DNA of 44,251 bases from an uncultured Eudoraea sp. (GCF_947260015.1 NZ_CAMYOM010000017.1:1-44251); one strand, 5' to 3'. Shown: positions 9,940-18,841, counted from the first letter of the stretch. Translations and numbers: made by a program. Notes: generated by a model from the sequence alone, not told the origin.

Positions 9940-10034
9940 TTTCATATTCAGCGTGATTTCAAAATAAAAATTATTCACCTCTTTATCTTTTCTTTCTATT
10001 TATGATTATGTTTACATTACTTTAATTGTATTTA

Positions 10035-11201
10035 ATGCATCTTGTCGAAGTAAAGTCCCATCCCGATTGTAAAAGATTCGTTTTGTTCCCAGTTGATCTT
10101 TACAAAAATCAAAAACAATATATAAGACCTCTTGATAAGGATATTGCAGATATTTTTGATCCTGAAGTCAATAAAAACTTTGAACGCGGTAATTGTATCC
10201 GATGGCTTTTATTAAAAGATGATAAAATTATTGGTCGTATTGCAGCATTTATTTTGAGAAAAACTTCTGCAAAAGGCGAAACCCAAACTTTTGGAGGGAT
10301 AGGATTTTTTGAATGTATTAATGATCAAAATGCTGCTAATACATTATTCGATATAGGTAAAAAGTGGTTATTAGACGGGGGAGTTGAGTTTATGGATGGG
10401 CCAATAAATTTTGGAGCAAGAGACAAATGGTGGGGGCTCCTAACCAAAGGATACGAACTGGAACCCAATTATCAATGCAATTACAACTTTCCTTATTATA
10501 AGGCACTGTTTGAAAACTATGGCTTTCAGACATATTTTGAGCACTATACCTTTTTAAAAGTAATTAAGGAGGATGTGAATCCCAGATTAGAGCGAAAGGC
10601 CTCAATTGTAAATAGTAATCCCGATTATACATTTGATCATTTCAAAATGGAAAAGTTTGAAGAACATGCAGATAGTATAATAGATATGTATAACAAAGCA
10701 TGGGTCAATCATGAAGGAGTCTCTACTATTTCCAGGGAACAAGGACATTTACTTATGAAAAAATTGAAACCAATTATTGACGAAAAAATAATATGGTTTG
10801 CCTATTATAAGGGAGAGCCGGTAGCCTTCTACATAAATATTCCGGAAGTGAATCAATGGTTCAAATATGTCAACGGGAAGTTAGATCTTATCGGGAAATT
10901 AAAATTTGTGTGGCATAGATGGCGAAAAAGAAATAAAAAAATGTTGGGATTTGTATTTGGGGTTGTGCCGGAGCATCAGGGTAAAGGACTGGATGGCGGA
11001 ATAATTCATGCATTTCATAATATGGCAAAAAGCCTATCCAACCAATATGAAGTTATTGAAATTAATGGAATTGGTGATTTTAATAGAAAAATGATTATTG
11101 TAGTAAAGCAGGTAGGGGGTGAGATTTGTAAAATACATACCACCTATCGATACTTATTTGATAGAACAATACCTTTCGAAAGAATGAAGGCGATAAAATA
11201 G
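10035..11201 (+). CDS. GNAT-like acyltransferase family protein, substrate unknown
   Basis: A 388-residue protein. The C-terminal half shows a GNAT-type cofactor loop in GFVFGVVPEHQGKGLDGGII (about residues 305-325), preceded by a strand with KGEPVAFYINIPE. The N-terminal half has DDKIIGRIAAF and GGIGFFECINDQ, which is the pattern of a second GNAT-like strand, and the conserved GPINFGARDKWWGLL block. It may therefore be a tandem GNAT fold. I chose ATG 10035 over the TTG three codons upstream. The gap to the cupin gene is 95 bp. No function is assigned. Confidence 0.75.
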   Translation: MHLVEVKSHPDCKRFVLFPVDLYKNQKQYIRPLDKDIADIFDPEVNKNFERGNCIRWLLLKDDKIIGRIAAFILRKTSAKGETQTFGGIGFFECINDQNAANTLFDIGKKWLLDGGVEFMDGPINFGARDKWWGLLTKGYELEPNYQCNYNFPYYKALFENYGFQTYFEHYTFLKVIKEDVNPRLERKASIVNSNPDYTFDHFKMEKFEEHADSIIDMYNKAWVNHEGVSTISREQGHLLMKKLKPIIDEKIIWFAYYKGEPVAFYINIPEVNQWFKYVNGKLDLIGKLKFVWHRWRKRNKKMLGFVFGVVPEHQGKGLDGGIIHAFHNMAKSLSNQYEVIEINGIGDFNRKMIIVVKQVGGEICKIHTTYRYLFDRTIPFERMKAIK

Positions 11202-11210
11202 AACTATAAA

Positions 11211-11870
11211 TTATGCCAATTCTTCTTTTTTACCTTTCACCTTAGCCGGAGGCATAGTTCCAAAGACTTTATCCCAGAGGGTGTTTGAAACACCGAAAGC
11301 TTTATCAGGATATCTGTAATGGTGAAGGCTATGATGCTGCCATATATTCTTGAATCTCTTTGGAGGTCGCATAACATGTGTGGCCCTGTGAACAAACGAA
11401 TACATTAGATATCCAGAAAAGAATCCCGGGAAGAAGCCAAAGGATAGTTGAGATATTCCAAGAACCCAGAAAATACAATAAAAGAGAAGGAATAATACGC
11501 TTGCCATTATTAATCCCGGAACAGGAGGCATTAACAATCGTTCTTCATCTCTGGGATAATGATGATGTGAACCATGCATGATAAAATGAAAACGCTGAGA
11601 CCATTTTGCTTCAGTAACCCAATGGAAAACAAAGCGATGTAACATATATTCCGCAAATGTCCAAACGAACACACCAGCGATAAAAAGCCCGATAATCTCA
11701 ATAGGAGATAAACCTATTTTTATATATGCCAAGGAAATCATTGCTATAATGGCAATTCCATAAACAATGATATTTTGAATTGGATTGGTTTTGGTAAGAC
11801 TTTCCAAAAATGGATTTTTGAATATTCTTGCCTGACCGTGATGAAACTCTGTAGTGACTTTTGGCTTCAT
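11211..11870 (-). CDS. Fatty acid hydroxylase / sterol desaturase superfamily membrane protein
   Basis: A di-iron membrane hydroxylase of 219 residues from the ATG at 11870. Two to four hydrophobic segments flank the histidine clusters HRFVFH, HGSHHHYPRDEE, HRATH and HHSLHHYRYPD. This set matches the fatty acid 2-hydroxylase (Scs7/FA2H-like) branch of the superfamily. A likely product is 2-hydroxy fatty acids, which flavobacterial lipids often contain; this is inference. The start at 11870 is preferred because the predicted promoter lies between it and an upstream in-frame ATG at 11918. It converges with the GNAT-like gene (9-bp gap). Confidence 0.88.
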   Translation of the reverse strand: MKPKVTTEFHHGQARIFKNPFLESLTKTNPIQNIIVYGIAIIAMISLAYIKIGLSPIEIIGLFIAGVFVWTFAEYMLHRFVFHWVTEAKWSQRFHFIMHGSHHHYPRDEERLLMPPVPGLIMASVLFLLFYCIFWVLGISQLSFGFFPGFFSGYLMYSFVHRATHVMRPPKRFKNIWQHHSLHHYRYPDKAFGVSNTLWDKVFGTMPPAKVKGKKEELA

Positions 11871-11888
11871 ATCTTTAAATTTAAGCGG

Positions 11889-11918
11889 CAAAGTTACGAA
11901 ATACTGTCCTAAATACAA
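11889..11918 (-). promoter_or_regulatory. Promoter of the fatty acid hydroxylase gene
   Basis: On the minus strand TTG (11916-11918), 19 bp, then TAACTTTG (11889-11896): both halves of the Bacteroidota promoter at normal spacing. The transcript would start about 15 bases before the ATG at 11870, which settles the start choice. Confidence 0.75.
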
Positions 11919-11954
11919 GTATTTTGTTTTAGGAACGATAATATTTTTAATATT

Positions 11955-12431
11955 TTAAGATATAAGTTCAGAAATTTTTGAATAGACCAAATTTGTTTCC
12001 CAGCCGCGATATAATAAATAGTCTGCCAATTTTTTTCTCCGTTTTTGCAAATTCCCTTCTTTAATTTGAATTAATCTTTTTCTGGCTATCAAATCTAATT
12101 TTTCTACATAATCTTCTTCATCTATCTCTTCCATAGCCAGTTTTATGTTGAATTTTGATATGTTTCGTCGTTGCAATTCTGAGACAATTTTTCGTTTGCC
12201 CCAATTTTTGATATTAAATTTTCCTCTGGCATAACTCCTTGAAAATCGTTCTTCATTCAAAAAGTCATTTTGAATTAAATGAGTGGTTATTAGATCTATT
12301 GCTTCCGGGATCATTCGCATTGTCCGTAATCTTGTTATTACCTCCAAATGGCAACGCTCCTGATAAGCGCAATAACTTTCTGCCTTTTTTTTGGCTTCAT
12401 TTATTGTATAAGTTTTTTCAGAATAATTCAT
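11955..12431 (-). CDS. recX: Regulatory protein RecX
   Basis: RecX binds RecA filaments and limits recombinase activity. The 158-residue protein is made of three-helix RecX repeats. It shows the family blocks YCAYQERCHLEVITRL, HLIQNDFLNEERFSRSYARG, KWGKRKI-like NWGKRKIVSELQRRNIS, and the C-terminal YLLYRGWETNLV. The length is normal. recA is not in the window. The fatty acid hydroxylase downstream has its own promoter in the gap, so the two are probably separate units. Confidence 0.92.
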   Translation of the reverse strand: MNYSEKTYTINEAKKKAESYCAYQERCHLEVITRLRTMRMIPEAIDLITTHLIQNDFLNEERFSRSYARGKFNIKNWGKRKIVSELQRRNISKFNIKLAMEEIDEEDYVEKLDLIARKRLIQIKEGNLQKRRKKLADYLLYRGWETNLVYSKISELIS

Positions 12432-12493
12432 ATTAAGGATAATGACAACAGTTTTATTAAGAAGCTATGCATAAATTCTAATTTTAACTTCTA

Positions 12494-14893
12494 TTACTTA
12501 GAGGCTGTTTTAACTTCAATGATCGGGTCCTGGGAAAGATAGAATATTTGATTTTCAGTTATGATTATTTCTGCATTACCCTTTACTATTTCATAATTAG
12601 CATTTTCTATTTTTGGAAGCACTATTTCCAAAGTCCAATCATTTTTGGATTGAGTTACTCTTACTGTGGTTATTTTATCTTTTTTCTCAAAGAAAACCGA
12701 AATTTTGTTTTCTGCAATAATCACATTTTCTAAAGTTGCTGAATTCCATTCTTCGGGCATTTGAGGCATAATCTGAACTTTTTTTTCCGATGCTTTGGGT
12801 CGGATTCCAAAAAATTGATGAATTATAGGAATTGCAAAACTGTAGATATTCCAGGCTTGAGTAATCATTCCATAATCAGGGGAAACTTCATAAATACTAC
12901 CAGGAAGGGCATAACTAAAGGTGCGGGTCATCCTTTTAAGATAATTCAAGGCCTTATCGGGCCTGCCATAGTTATTTTCTGCAATGGCCTGAACACCTGT
13001 AGGCAGGGTCATTACGGCACCCGTATATGAAAATTTTTTACTTCCTTTAAAGGAACCGTCATCAGAACCTGCAGAGGCATCTCTATCTATACCTGTCACA
13101 AAAACACCAAAAGGATTTACAAATTTCTCAGATGTTTGCAGCGCTTTAATTGCTTTCTCATTCTCTGCAATTTTCATTTCCATTGGTGTATTTACTACCC
13201 AGTTATGATGAAGAACAAATGGCCTGAGTTCCTTAGAAGGATTATTGAGGATAGATTTTTTAGTCTCTTCCAATTCTTCAATCGCCCACGGCTTATTTAG
13301 GGTATCTGCTCTAATTATAGCATCGTCTATTAAATGCAAGGCCTGTTTATCTGTACCAATAAAGTCTGCATAGGAGTTAAATTCTTCAGCCCAAAAGTCT
13401 ATATTAATTTTGTCTTTTAAAGTGCGAGCTATCTTTCCATAATCTGAGGCTAATGAATCCTCTTGCAGTTCCTTTGCCATTTTAGAAGCATCAGCAAAAG
13501 CTTTTTGAGTATAAACAGCTACATCTATCATTTCACTATTCAGGCCGTGTATTTCCATCATGCCGAAGCCATCGGGAAAAAGATTATTGTTAGAATCATT
13601 TTCAGACATTAACCAGTTTAGTCCTTTCTTAACTGTTGGGAAATATTTTTCCAAAAATTGTAAATCTCCGTTCCATAGATATGTCTGCCATATTAATGAT
13701 GCAAACTGGGGGGTTTCGTTTATGTTACCCCGATTAAAAACGGTGCCATTTGTAGACATTTCGTGAAGGATTCTACCATTGCCATTAACTGCTTTTGAAA
13801 CACTATCCAGGAGGTGAATTGTTTTATAAACGATATCTGTTTGACCGATTGCCATATATCCTTGCAGGGCGTATTCACTATCTACCCCAAACCACCATGG
13901 ATAATCAGGAATGCCTGCAGTTATTCCTCTTCCAATTTCAGGAACATCCCTAATTAACCAATCACAATTGTATTTTAACCATTCAAATGCATTTTGTAAT
14001 TCCTTATCCGGAATTGTCAGCTTCGATTGTTCTGCAAGTTGACTATACCGTTGTTTTTTAGTTATAAGGTAATCAGCACATTTATTTTGAATGGAATCAT
14101 AGGTAGCCAATGCTTGTTTTTTGGAATTATAAGAACCAGCTATGGTAAAATTTATTATTTTAATTTCATTAGGTTGAAGGGAAATCTTATAAGTCAAACT
14201 ACCTGATATCCCCAGACCCTGATGAATACTTTTTTCAAAACTGTATTCAGATGGTCGCATATGTGTGCCAAAAATGACATACCATGGATTTTTGCTGTCT
14301 TTTATAAGCCATGCATTAGAATTTATTAGAAATTCAGCCTCGTCTTCACTATCTATCATCCCTGTTCGCTCTCCTAGCCAAACAGGTCTTAAATCGGAAA
14401 ATCCGCTGAATATAAAGTCAAAGTTTTGTGTTTTGTCTGTTAGGCTTTTCAATTTATATTGAATGAGAATCCCCTCCTTGCCATCAGGCACAAATTGAAA
14501 GCGTTCAATTTGCAGGTTATTTTCACTGAGATTATACGTATGTTTATTTGCATAAGGATAGTTAACAAAGGAAGTTGCCGCATCTAGTTTTAAACTTTGA
14601 TCTGGCCTATCCAGCGTTACCTCAAACCCATCCATTAATTTTATAGGGTGATCCCAGATACCGCCCATTTCACCTTTAACATGCCATCCCAAATCGGGGA
14701 AAGATCCATTTTGGTGGCCCACCATATAAACCCGATCCCCCGCTGTAACATATGGAGAATTTAAATAGTCACTTTTACCATTTATAAAAGGACTGTCTTT
14801 AATTATTGCAGAAAGATCATTATTGTCAGTGGCGGAATTACAAGAAATAATCAGTAAAAATATTAGTAAAATTATACTGACCTGATTTTTCAT
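12494..14893 (-). CDS. Six-hairpin glycosidase-like lipoprotein (glycogen-debranching-like)
   Basis: A 799-residue SPII lipoprotein; the lipobox I-I-S-C places the lipidated cysteine at residue 18. An N-terminal beta-rich domain (to about residue 280) is followed by an (alpha/alpha)6-type catalytic region. That region has GIPDYPWWFGVDSEYALQGY, the pattern of amylo-alpha-1,6-glucosidase/GH63-like enzymes, with acidic residues in WWFGVDSE and in FPDGFGMMEIHG as catalytic candidates. A beta-sandwich forms the C-terminus. Bacteroidota homologues are often called glycogen debranching proteins, but an outer-membrane lipoprotein more likely acts on external or periplasmic oligosaccharides. It stands alone, without SusC/SusD partners. 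Confidence 0.75.
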   Translation of the reverse strand: MKNQVSIILLIFLLIISCNSATDNNDLSAIIKDSPFINGKSDYLNSPYVTAGDRVYMVGHQNGSFPDLGWHVKGEMGGIWDHPIKLMDGFEVTLDRPDQSLKLDAATSFVNYPYANKHTYNLSENNLQIERFQFVPDGKEGILIQYKLKSLTDKTQNFDFIFSGFSDLRPVWLGERTGMIDSEDEAEFLINSNAWLIKDSKNPWYVIFGTHMRPSEYSFEKSIHQGLGISGSLTYKISLQPNEIKIINFTIAGSYNSKKQALATYDSIQNKCADYLITKKQRYSQLAEQSKLTIPDKELQNAFEWLKYNCDWLIRDVPEIGRGITAGIPDYPWWFGVDSEYALQGYMAIGQTDIVYKTIHLLDSVSKAVNGNGRILHEMSTNGTVFNRGNINETPQFASLIWQTYLWNGDLQFLEKYFPTVKKGLNWLMSENDSNNNLFPDGFGMMEIHGLNSEMIDVAVYTQKAFADASKMAKELQEDSLASDYGKIARTLKDKINIDFWAEEFNSYADFIGTDKQALHLIDDAIIRADTLNKPWAIEELEETKKSILNNPSKELRPFVLHHNWVVNTPMEMKIAENEKAIKALQTSEKFVNPFGVFVTGIDRDASAGSDDGSFKGSKKFSYTGAVMTLPTGVQAIAENNYGRPDKALNYLKRMTRTFSYALPGSIYEVSPDYGMITQAWNIYSFAIPIIHQFFGIRPKASEKKVQIMPQMPEEWNSATLENVIIAENKISVFFEKKDKITTVRVTQSKNDWTLEIVLPKIENANYEIVKGNAEIIITENQIFYLSQDPIIEVKTASK

Positions 14894-14924
14894 AATTATT
14901 TTTTTGACTATTACCTGTTAAGAA

Positions 14925-14953
14925 CAAATTTATGAATAACAGTTAAAATTCAA
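14925..14953 (-). promoter_or_regulatory. Promoter of the glycosidase-like lipoprotein gene
   Basis: Minus-strand TTG (14951-14953), 18 bp, then TAAATTTG (14925-14932), a good two-part Bacteroidota promoter. It leaves a leader of about 27 nt before the ATG at 14893. Confidence 0.7.
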
Positions 14954-15034
14954 TAAAAACAGGTTTTCAAATTACCTTTAGTGCGATACAAATTTTTTAC
15001 GATTGGTATTTTGTGACAGTTCCCTTTATGTCAA

Positions 15035-15070
15035 AAAAAAAGCGACTCCCTTTTGGAAGTCGCTTTTTTT
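15035..15070 (-). terminator. Terminator of the RNase E/G gene
   Basis: A 13-bp stem pairs an A7-GCGACT arm with AGTCGC-T7 around a 10-base loop. It overlaps the stop codon of the minus-strand gene. The arms end in A and T runs, so it could act in both directions. Confidence 0.85.
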
Positions 15071-16625
15071 ATCTAATGGTTTTGCCATCTTTATCTTTAA
15101 AATGGTATTCGAGATATGTATAAACATCTCTTGGCTGAATTTTTACCCATTTCTTATGTTCCATAAACCATTTGGAACGATGTGAGGGGAATCCTTTAGT
15201 CAAATAAGCGGCGATAAAAGGATGTGTATTCAGCACAATTCTTTTATCCCTTGCAGGTCCTTTCATTAATCTTTCAAGATCTACATTTATTTTTTCAACT
15301 AAAACTATTGGAGCCTCTACTTCCTGGCCCTGGCCACTGGGATTTACCTCAGTTGTTTTAATATTTACTTCGGGACGTACCCTTTGCCTGGTAATTTGTA
15401 TAAGACCAAACTTGCTGGGAGGCAATATTTTATGTTTGGCTCTGTCTTCTTTCATCTCATCCCTAAGGTGATTAAAAAGTTTTCTTCTGTGGTCGGCTTT
15501 TACCATGTCTATGAAATCAACAACAATGATTCCGCCCATATCTCGCAAACGTAACTGTCTTGCAATTTCTGAGGCGGCCGAAATGTTGACTTCCAAAGCA
15601 GTATCTTCTTGATTTTTTGCTTTGTTGGAGCGATTACCACTATTCACATCTATTACATGAAGAGCTTCGGTATGCTCTATCACCAAATAGGCACCTTTGC
15701 TCATGGATGCGGTTCGCCCAAAGGAAGTCTTGATCTGCCTTTCGATACCAAATTTTTCAAAAATTGGTACAGAAGAATTATACAACTTAACTATGGATTC
15801 TTTTTTTGGTGCAATCTCTTGCACATAATCTTTAATCTGGTCATAAAGCGTCTCATCATCAACGTGGATACCGCTGAATGAATCGTTAAAAACATCTCTT
15901 AATATTGAGGAAGCTCTATTTAGCTCAACCAAAACTTTGGAAGGTGTCGGCGCTTTATACAATTTCTTACACATTGCTGTCCATTTGTTCAGCAAGTTCT
16001 GAAGATCTTTATCTAATTCTGCTACTTTTTTGCCTTCTGCAACTGTTCTTATAATTACCCCAAACCCTTTAGGTTTAATACTTTTTACTAACCTTTTTAG
16101 CCTGTCTTTTTCTTCATTGCTTCCTATTTTTTGTGATACGGAAACACGATCTGAAAAAGGCACCATAACCAAATATCGTCCGGCTATGGAAAGTTCCGAA
16201 CTAATTCGGGGGCCTTTGGTAGAAATGGGTTCTTTAACAATTTGCACTAAAAGAGACTGATTGGCTTTAATTACATTATTAATGCTACCATGTTTATCAA
16301 TATCTTTTTCAAATGGAAAATTTTTAAGGGAAAAATCTTTTAATTTCCCGGTACTCACTAATTTAATAAACTTCAACATGCTGGACAATTGCGGTCCAAG
16401 GTCATGATAATGTAAAAATGCATCTTTTTCGTAACCTACGTTAACAAAAGCCGCATTGAGACCGGTAACCGGTTTCCTGACTTTGGCGATTAAAATATCA
16501 CCAACATTGAAATTATTATCGTCTTCATCTTTATGAAGTTCTATGAGTTTTCCATCATTTAATAAGGCAAAATCAACGGTATCAGAATTGGATCTTACGA
16601 TTAATTCTCTATTCACCTGATTCAA
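15069..16625 (-). CDS. rng: Ribonuclease E/G family endoribonuclease
   Basis: Single-strand-specific endoribonuclease of rRNA and mRNA processing, 518 residues, RNase G-like in lacking the long RNase E scaffold tail. An S1 domain is at about residues 35-150 (GDILIAKVRKPVTGLNAAFV). The catalytic aspartates are D326 in HVIDVNSG and D370 in VVDFIDM, spaced 44 apart against 43 in E. coli RNase E. The zinc-link CPxC that joins subunits in E. coli RNase E is missing: the place after RQRVRP carries N428-P-S-G instead. It lies in a minus-strand group with the small basic protein and HU. Confidence 0.93.
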   Translation of the reverse strand: MNQVNRELIVRSNSDTVDFALLNDGKLIELHKDEDDNNFNVGDILIAKVRKPVTGLNAAFVNVGYEKDAFLHYHDLGPQLSSMLKFIKLVSTGKLKDFSLKNFPFEKDIDKHGSINNVIKANQSLLVQIVKEPISTKGPRISSELSIAGRYLVMVPFSDRVSVSQKIGSNEEKDRLKRLVKSIKPKGFGVIIRTVAEGKKVAELDKDLQNLLNKWTAMCKKLYKAPTPSKVLVELNRASSILRDVFNDSFSGIHVDDETLYDQIKDYVQEIAPKKESIVKLYNSSVPIFEKFGIERQIKTSFGRTASMSKGAYLVIEHTEALHVIDVNSGNRSNKAKNQEDTALEVNISAASEIARQLRLRDMGGIIVVDFIDMVKADHRRKLFNHLRDEMKEDRAKHKILPPSKFGLIQITRQRVRPEVNIKTTEVNPSGQGQEVEAPIVLVEKINVDLERLMKGPARDKRIVLNTHPFIAAYLTKGFPSHRSKWFMEHKKWVKIQPRDVYTYLEYHFKDKDGKTIR

Positions 16626-16738
16626 TTTATATTCGTCACCTATAAAATAGGCCGAATGGATTAAACAATAGTTGTCACAGGTTGTATAAACCCGTTGAAA
16701 TTCTTTTTTGGAATTTCTATGTCAATGAACGTATAAAA

Positions 16739-16766
16739 TGAAAAAGCAGTTATCTAACTACTTTTT
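16739..16766 (-). terminator. Terminator hairpin of the small basic protein gene
   Basis: On the minus strand an 11-bp stem (one G-U pair) with a 4-base loop and a T run covers the stop codon at 16758-16760. It separates the small gene from rng, 113 bp downstream. Confidence 0.7.
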
Positions 16767-16847
16767 CTTGTGGCGGTTAGCTCTCCTTCGTTTTTTTCGT
16801 TTGTGGGTAGCTACCTTATGTCTTTTTCTTTTTTTACCACTCGGCAT
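16758..16847 (-). CDS. 29-residue very basic protein, probable ribosome-associated protein
   Basis: Reads MPSGKKRKRHKVATHKRKKR and then eight or nine more mostly basic residues before TAG. 21 of its 29 residues are Lys, Arg or His and there is no acidic residue. ATG at 16847, stop followed by a terminator, and a 25-bp gap to HU upstream. The composition is that of tiny ribosomal proteins such as THX or bS22. A protein of this kind has been reported in the Flavobacterium johnsoniae ribosome under the name bL38; I recall this and cannot check the identity. Antisense reading frames over the same stretch look spurious. Confidence 0.75.
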   Translation of the reverse strand: MPSGKKRKRHKVATHKRKKRRRANRHKKK

Positions 16848-16872
16848 GAAAATATACTTTTTGTTACTGTTA

Positions 16873-17163
16873 TTATTTTATTTGTACGTTGCTTTTTACT
16901 CCTTCTACAAAGACCTTGGCAGGTTTAAATGCCGGAATGTTGTGAGCCGGTATTTTGATAGTAGTATTTTTAGAAATATTTCTACCGGTTTTTTCCGCTC
17001 TAGTTTTGATAATAAAACTGCCAAATCCTCTGAGATAAACATTATCTCCATTTTCTAAGGAAGATTTTACTTCTTCCATAAAACTTTCAACAGTTGCTTG
17101 TACATCTCCTTTTTCTATACCCAGTTTTTCTGAGATTCTCGATACAATGTCCGCTTTCGTCAT
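16873..17163 (-). CDS. HU/IHF family DNA-binding protein
   Basis: Histone-like dimeric DNA-bending protein of 96 residues. MTKADIVSRISEKLGI is the usual N-terminal helix, VYLRGFGSF the core strand, and GRNISKNTTIKIPAHNIPAF the beta-arm with the proline (IPA) that intercalates into DNA. The ending FKPAKVF is typical. It is the first gene of the minus-strand group leading to the basic protein and rng, and has its own promoter. Confidence 0.95.
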   Translation of the reverse strand: MTKADIVSRISEKLGIEKGDVQATVESFMEEVKSSLENGDNVYLRGFGSFIIKTRAEKTGRNISKNTTIKIPAHNIPAFKPAKVFVEGVKSNVQIK

Positions 17164-17200
17164 TTTAATATTTTAGTTTTCTGTAAGTTTTTCAAGCCTG

Positions 17201-17208
17201 CAAATATA
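17201..17208 (-). promoter_or_regulatory. Promoter -7 element of the HU gene
   Basis: Minus-strand TATATTTG, an exact TAnnTTTG match, 37 bases before the HU start. No TTG is seen at the -33 position. Confidence 0.55.
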
Positions 17209-17262
17209 TAAATTAAATTCATTCTTTCATCTTAATCAACTAATTTTAAGTATATAAACTCT

Positions 17263-17270
17263 TACTTTTG
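17263..17270 (+). promoter_or_regulatory. Promoter -7 element of mutY
   Basis: TACTTTTG matches TAnnTTTG. It ends 18 bases before the ATG at 17289 and lies in the divergent region shared with HU. Confidence 0.55.
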
Positions 17271-17288
17271 CTCCTTAGTATTTAAGTG

Positions 17289-18335
17289 ATGATGTTTTCA
17301 AAAATAATTCTACTTTGGTATTCTGAAAACAAAAGGTCACTTCCCTGGAGAAATACAACCGACCCATACAGGATATGGCTTTCAGAAATAATGTTGCAAC
17401 AAACACGAGTTGCTCAAGGAACGCCATACTATATTAAATTTATTGAACAATTCCCAACTGTTTATGACCTGGCGGATGCGAGTGAAGAAAAAGTTTTAAA
17501 ACTATGGCAGGGGCTTGGATACTATTCACGTGCCAGAAACCTGCATTTTACCGCCAATAAAATAGTTGAAGAATACAATGGGAACTTTCCTGATACTTAT
17601 GAAGAATTATTGAAATTAAAAGGGGTAGGAGATTATACAGCAAGCGCGATAGCGTCTATAAGTTATAACCGACCAGAACCGGTTGTGGATGGTAATGTTT
17701 ACAGAGTATTATCAAGATATTTTGGGGTTGATATGCCAATAAATGCTTCAGAAGGAATAGCATATTTTAAAAATCTGGCCCGGAATGTTTTGAGCTCAGA
17801 GAATATAAGAGATTATAATCAGGGAATTATGGAATTCGGGGCTATACAGTGTGCTCCTAAAAAGCCTCTTTGTTTATCCTGTCCATTAAATGAGACTTGT
17901 GTGGCACTTCAGACAAATAGTGTTGATAAATACCCTGTAAAATTAAAAAAGGCGAAAGTAAAAAAGCGATTTTTTAATTATCTGGTAGTTTTGGATGAAG
18001 ATAGAAATACGCATCTCATAAAAAGATCGGGAAAAGATATTTGGCAGAATTTGTATGAATTCCCGCTATTAGAGGCCCGGGAGGAAATAGGCTTAAAAGA
18101 GGTAAAACAAAGATTGCCGGAAATTCTGACTCTGGAAGAACCCCCCCTCATATATGAGTCCTCGGATAAAACTATCGTACATAAATTGTCTCATCAGCAT
18201 TTGTATACGAAATTTTGGATAGTGAAAACATCAGATAGTTTAGCAGATGGATTGTCGCCTGCGGAGTTGGATAAATATCCTGTACCAGTTTTAATTGCCG
18301 ATTTTATAAAAACCCTCAAAAATTCGTACTTTTGA
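17289..18335 (+). CDS. mutY: A/G-specific adenine glycosylase
   Basis: Base-excision enzyme that removes adenine mispaired with 8-oxoguanine. The 348-residue protein has DPYRIWLSEIMLQQTRV, then the helix-hairpin-helix LKGVGDYTASAI, and the catalytic aspartate D134 in VVDGNVYRVLSRY. The [4Fe-4S] loop is C-x6-C-x2-C-x5-C in CAPKKPLCLSCPLNETC. The C-terminal NUDIX-like domain recognises 8-oxoG. GTG 17286, ATG 17289 and ATG 17292 are consecutive codons; I chose 17289, uncertain by one codon either way. It heads the mutY-ssb-gldE-gldD cluster known from Flavobacterium. Confidence 0.95.
   Translation: MMFSKIILLWYSENKRSLPWRNTTDPYRIWLSEIMLQQTRVAQGTPYYIKFIEQFPTVYDLADASEEKVLKLWQGLGYYSRARNLHFTANKIVEEYNGNFPDTYEELLKLKGVGDYTASAIASISYNRPEPVVDGNVYRVLSRYFGVDMPINASEGIAYFKNLARNVLSSENIRDYNQGIMEFGAIQCAPKKPLCLSCPLNETCVALQTNSVDKYPVKLKKAKVKKRFFNYLVVLDEDRNTHLIKRSGKDIWQNLYEFPLLEAREEIGLKEVKQRLPEILTLEEPPLIYESSDKTIVHKLSHQHLYTKFWIVKTSDSLADGLSPAELDKYPVPVLIADFIKTLKNSYF
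18327..18334 (+). promoter_or_regulatory. Promoter -7 element of ssb inside the mutY end
   Basis: TACTTTTG overlaps the mutY stop codon and ends 16 bases before the ssb ATG, which would allow ssb to be transcribed independently of mutY. Confidence 0.4.
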
Positions 18336-18350
18336 TATAATAAAAATATT

Positions 18351-18818
18351 ATGAGCGGAACATTGAATAAAGTGATGCTAATCGGGCATCTGGGAGACGA
18401 AGTAAAAATGCATTATTTTGATGGTGGTAACTGTATTGGTAGATTTCCTGTCGCCACAAATGAGTCTTATACCAATAAGCAAACCGGAGAAAAGGTTATC
18501 AATACAGAGTGGCATAATATTGTTGTGCGTAATAAGGCAGCAGAAATATGTGAAAAGTACCTTAGTAAGGGAGATAAAATATATGTGGAAGGTAGATTGA
18601 AAACCCGCCAATGGCAAGGAGAGGATGGTAATAACAGATACACGACGGAGATTCATGTACAGGACTTCACGTTTCTTTCAACCAAGAAGGAAAGTACGGC
18701 TAATGTTTCCGCCAATACTCCAAAGATTAAACCAAATTCCGAAGCAAACCAACCAAATTCCACTAAGGAAATACAGCCTGTAAATGAGCAGGTACAGGAT
18801 GATGATTTACCATTCTAA
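18351..18818 (+). CDS. ssb: Single-stranded DNA-binding protein
   Basis: OB-fold protein that coats single-stranded DNA in replication and repair. The 155-residue protein begins SGTLNKVMLIGHLGDEVKMH and has the conserved strand block NTEWHNIVVRNKAAEI and YVEGRLKTRQW. A disordered linker rich in N, P and Q follows from about 112. It ends in the acidic tip DDDLPF, the docking peptide for repair and replication partners. It lies 15 bp after mutY and 23 bp before gldE. Confidence 0.97.
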   Translation: MSGTLNKVMLIGHLGDEVKMHYFDGGNCIGRFPVATNESYTNKQTGEKVINTEWHNIVVRNKAAEICEKYLSKGDKIYVEGRLKTRQWQGEDGNNRYTTEIHVQDFTFLSTKKESTANVSANTPKIKPNSEANQPNSTKEIQPVNEQVQDDDLPF

Positions 18819-18841
18819 ACAAATAAAGTAAATTTTGACTA

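Noticed and set aside
15003-15185. Plus-strand frame of 60 codons at the end of the RNase E/G gene
   Set aside because: It runs through the terminator hairpin and is antisense to a certain gene.
16697-16719. Inverted repeat GAAATTC/GAATTTC upstream of the RNase E/G gene
   Set aside because: A 7-bp AT-rich stem with no T run in the gene's direction; I cannot support it as a terminator or operator.
16738-17058. Plus-strand frame of 106 codons across the HU and basic-protein region
   Set aside because: It is antisense to HU, a certain gene, and to the small basic protein; its composition is that of a reversed lysine-rich sequence.
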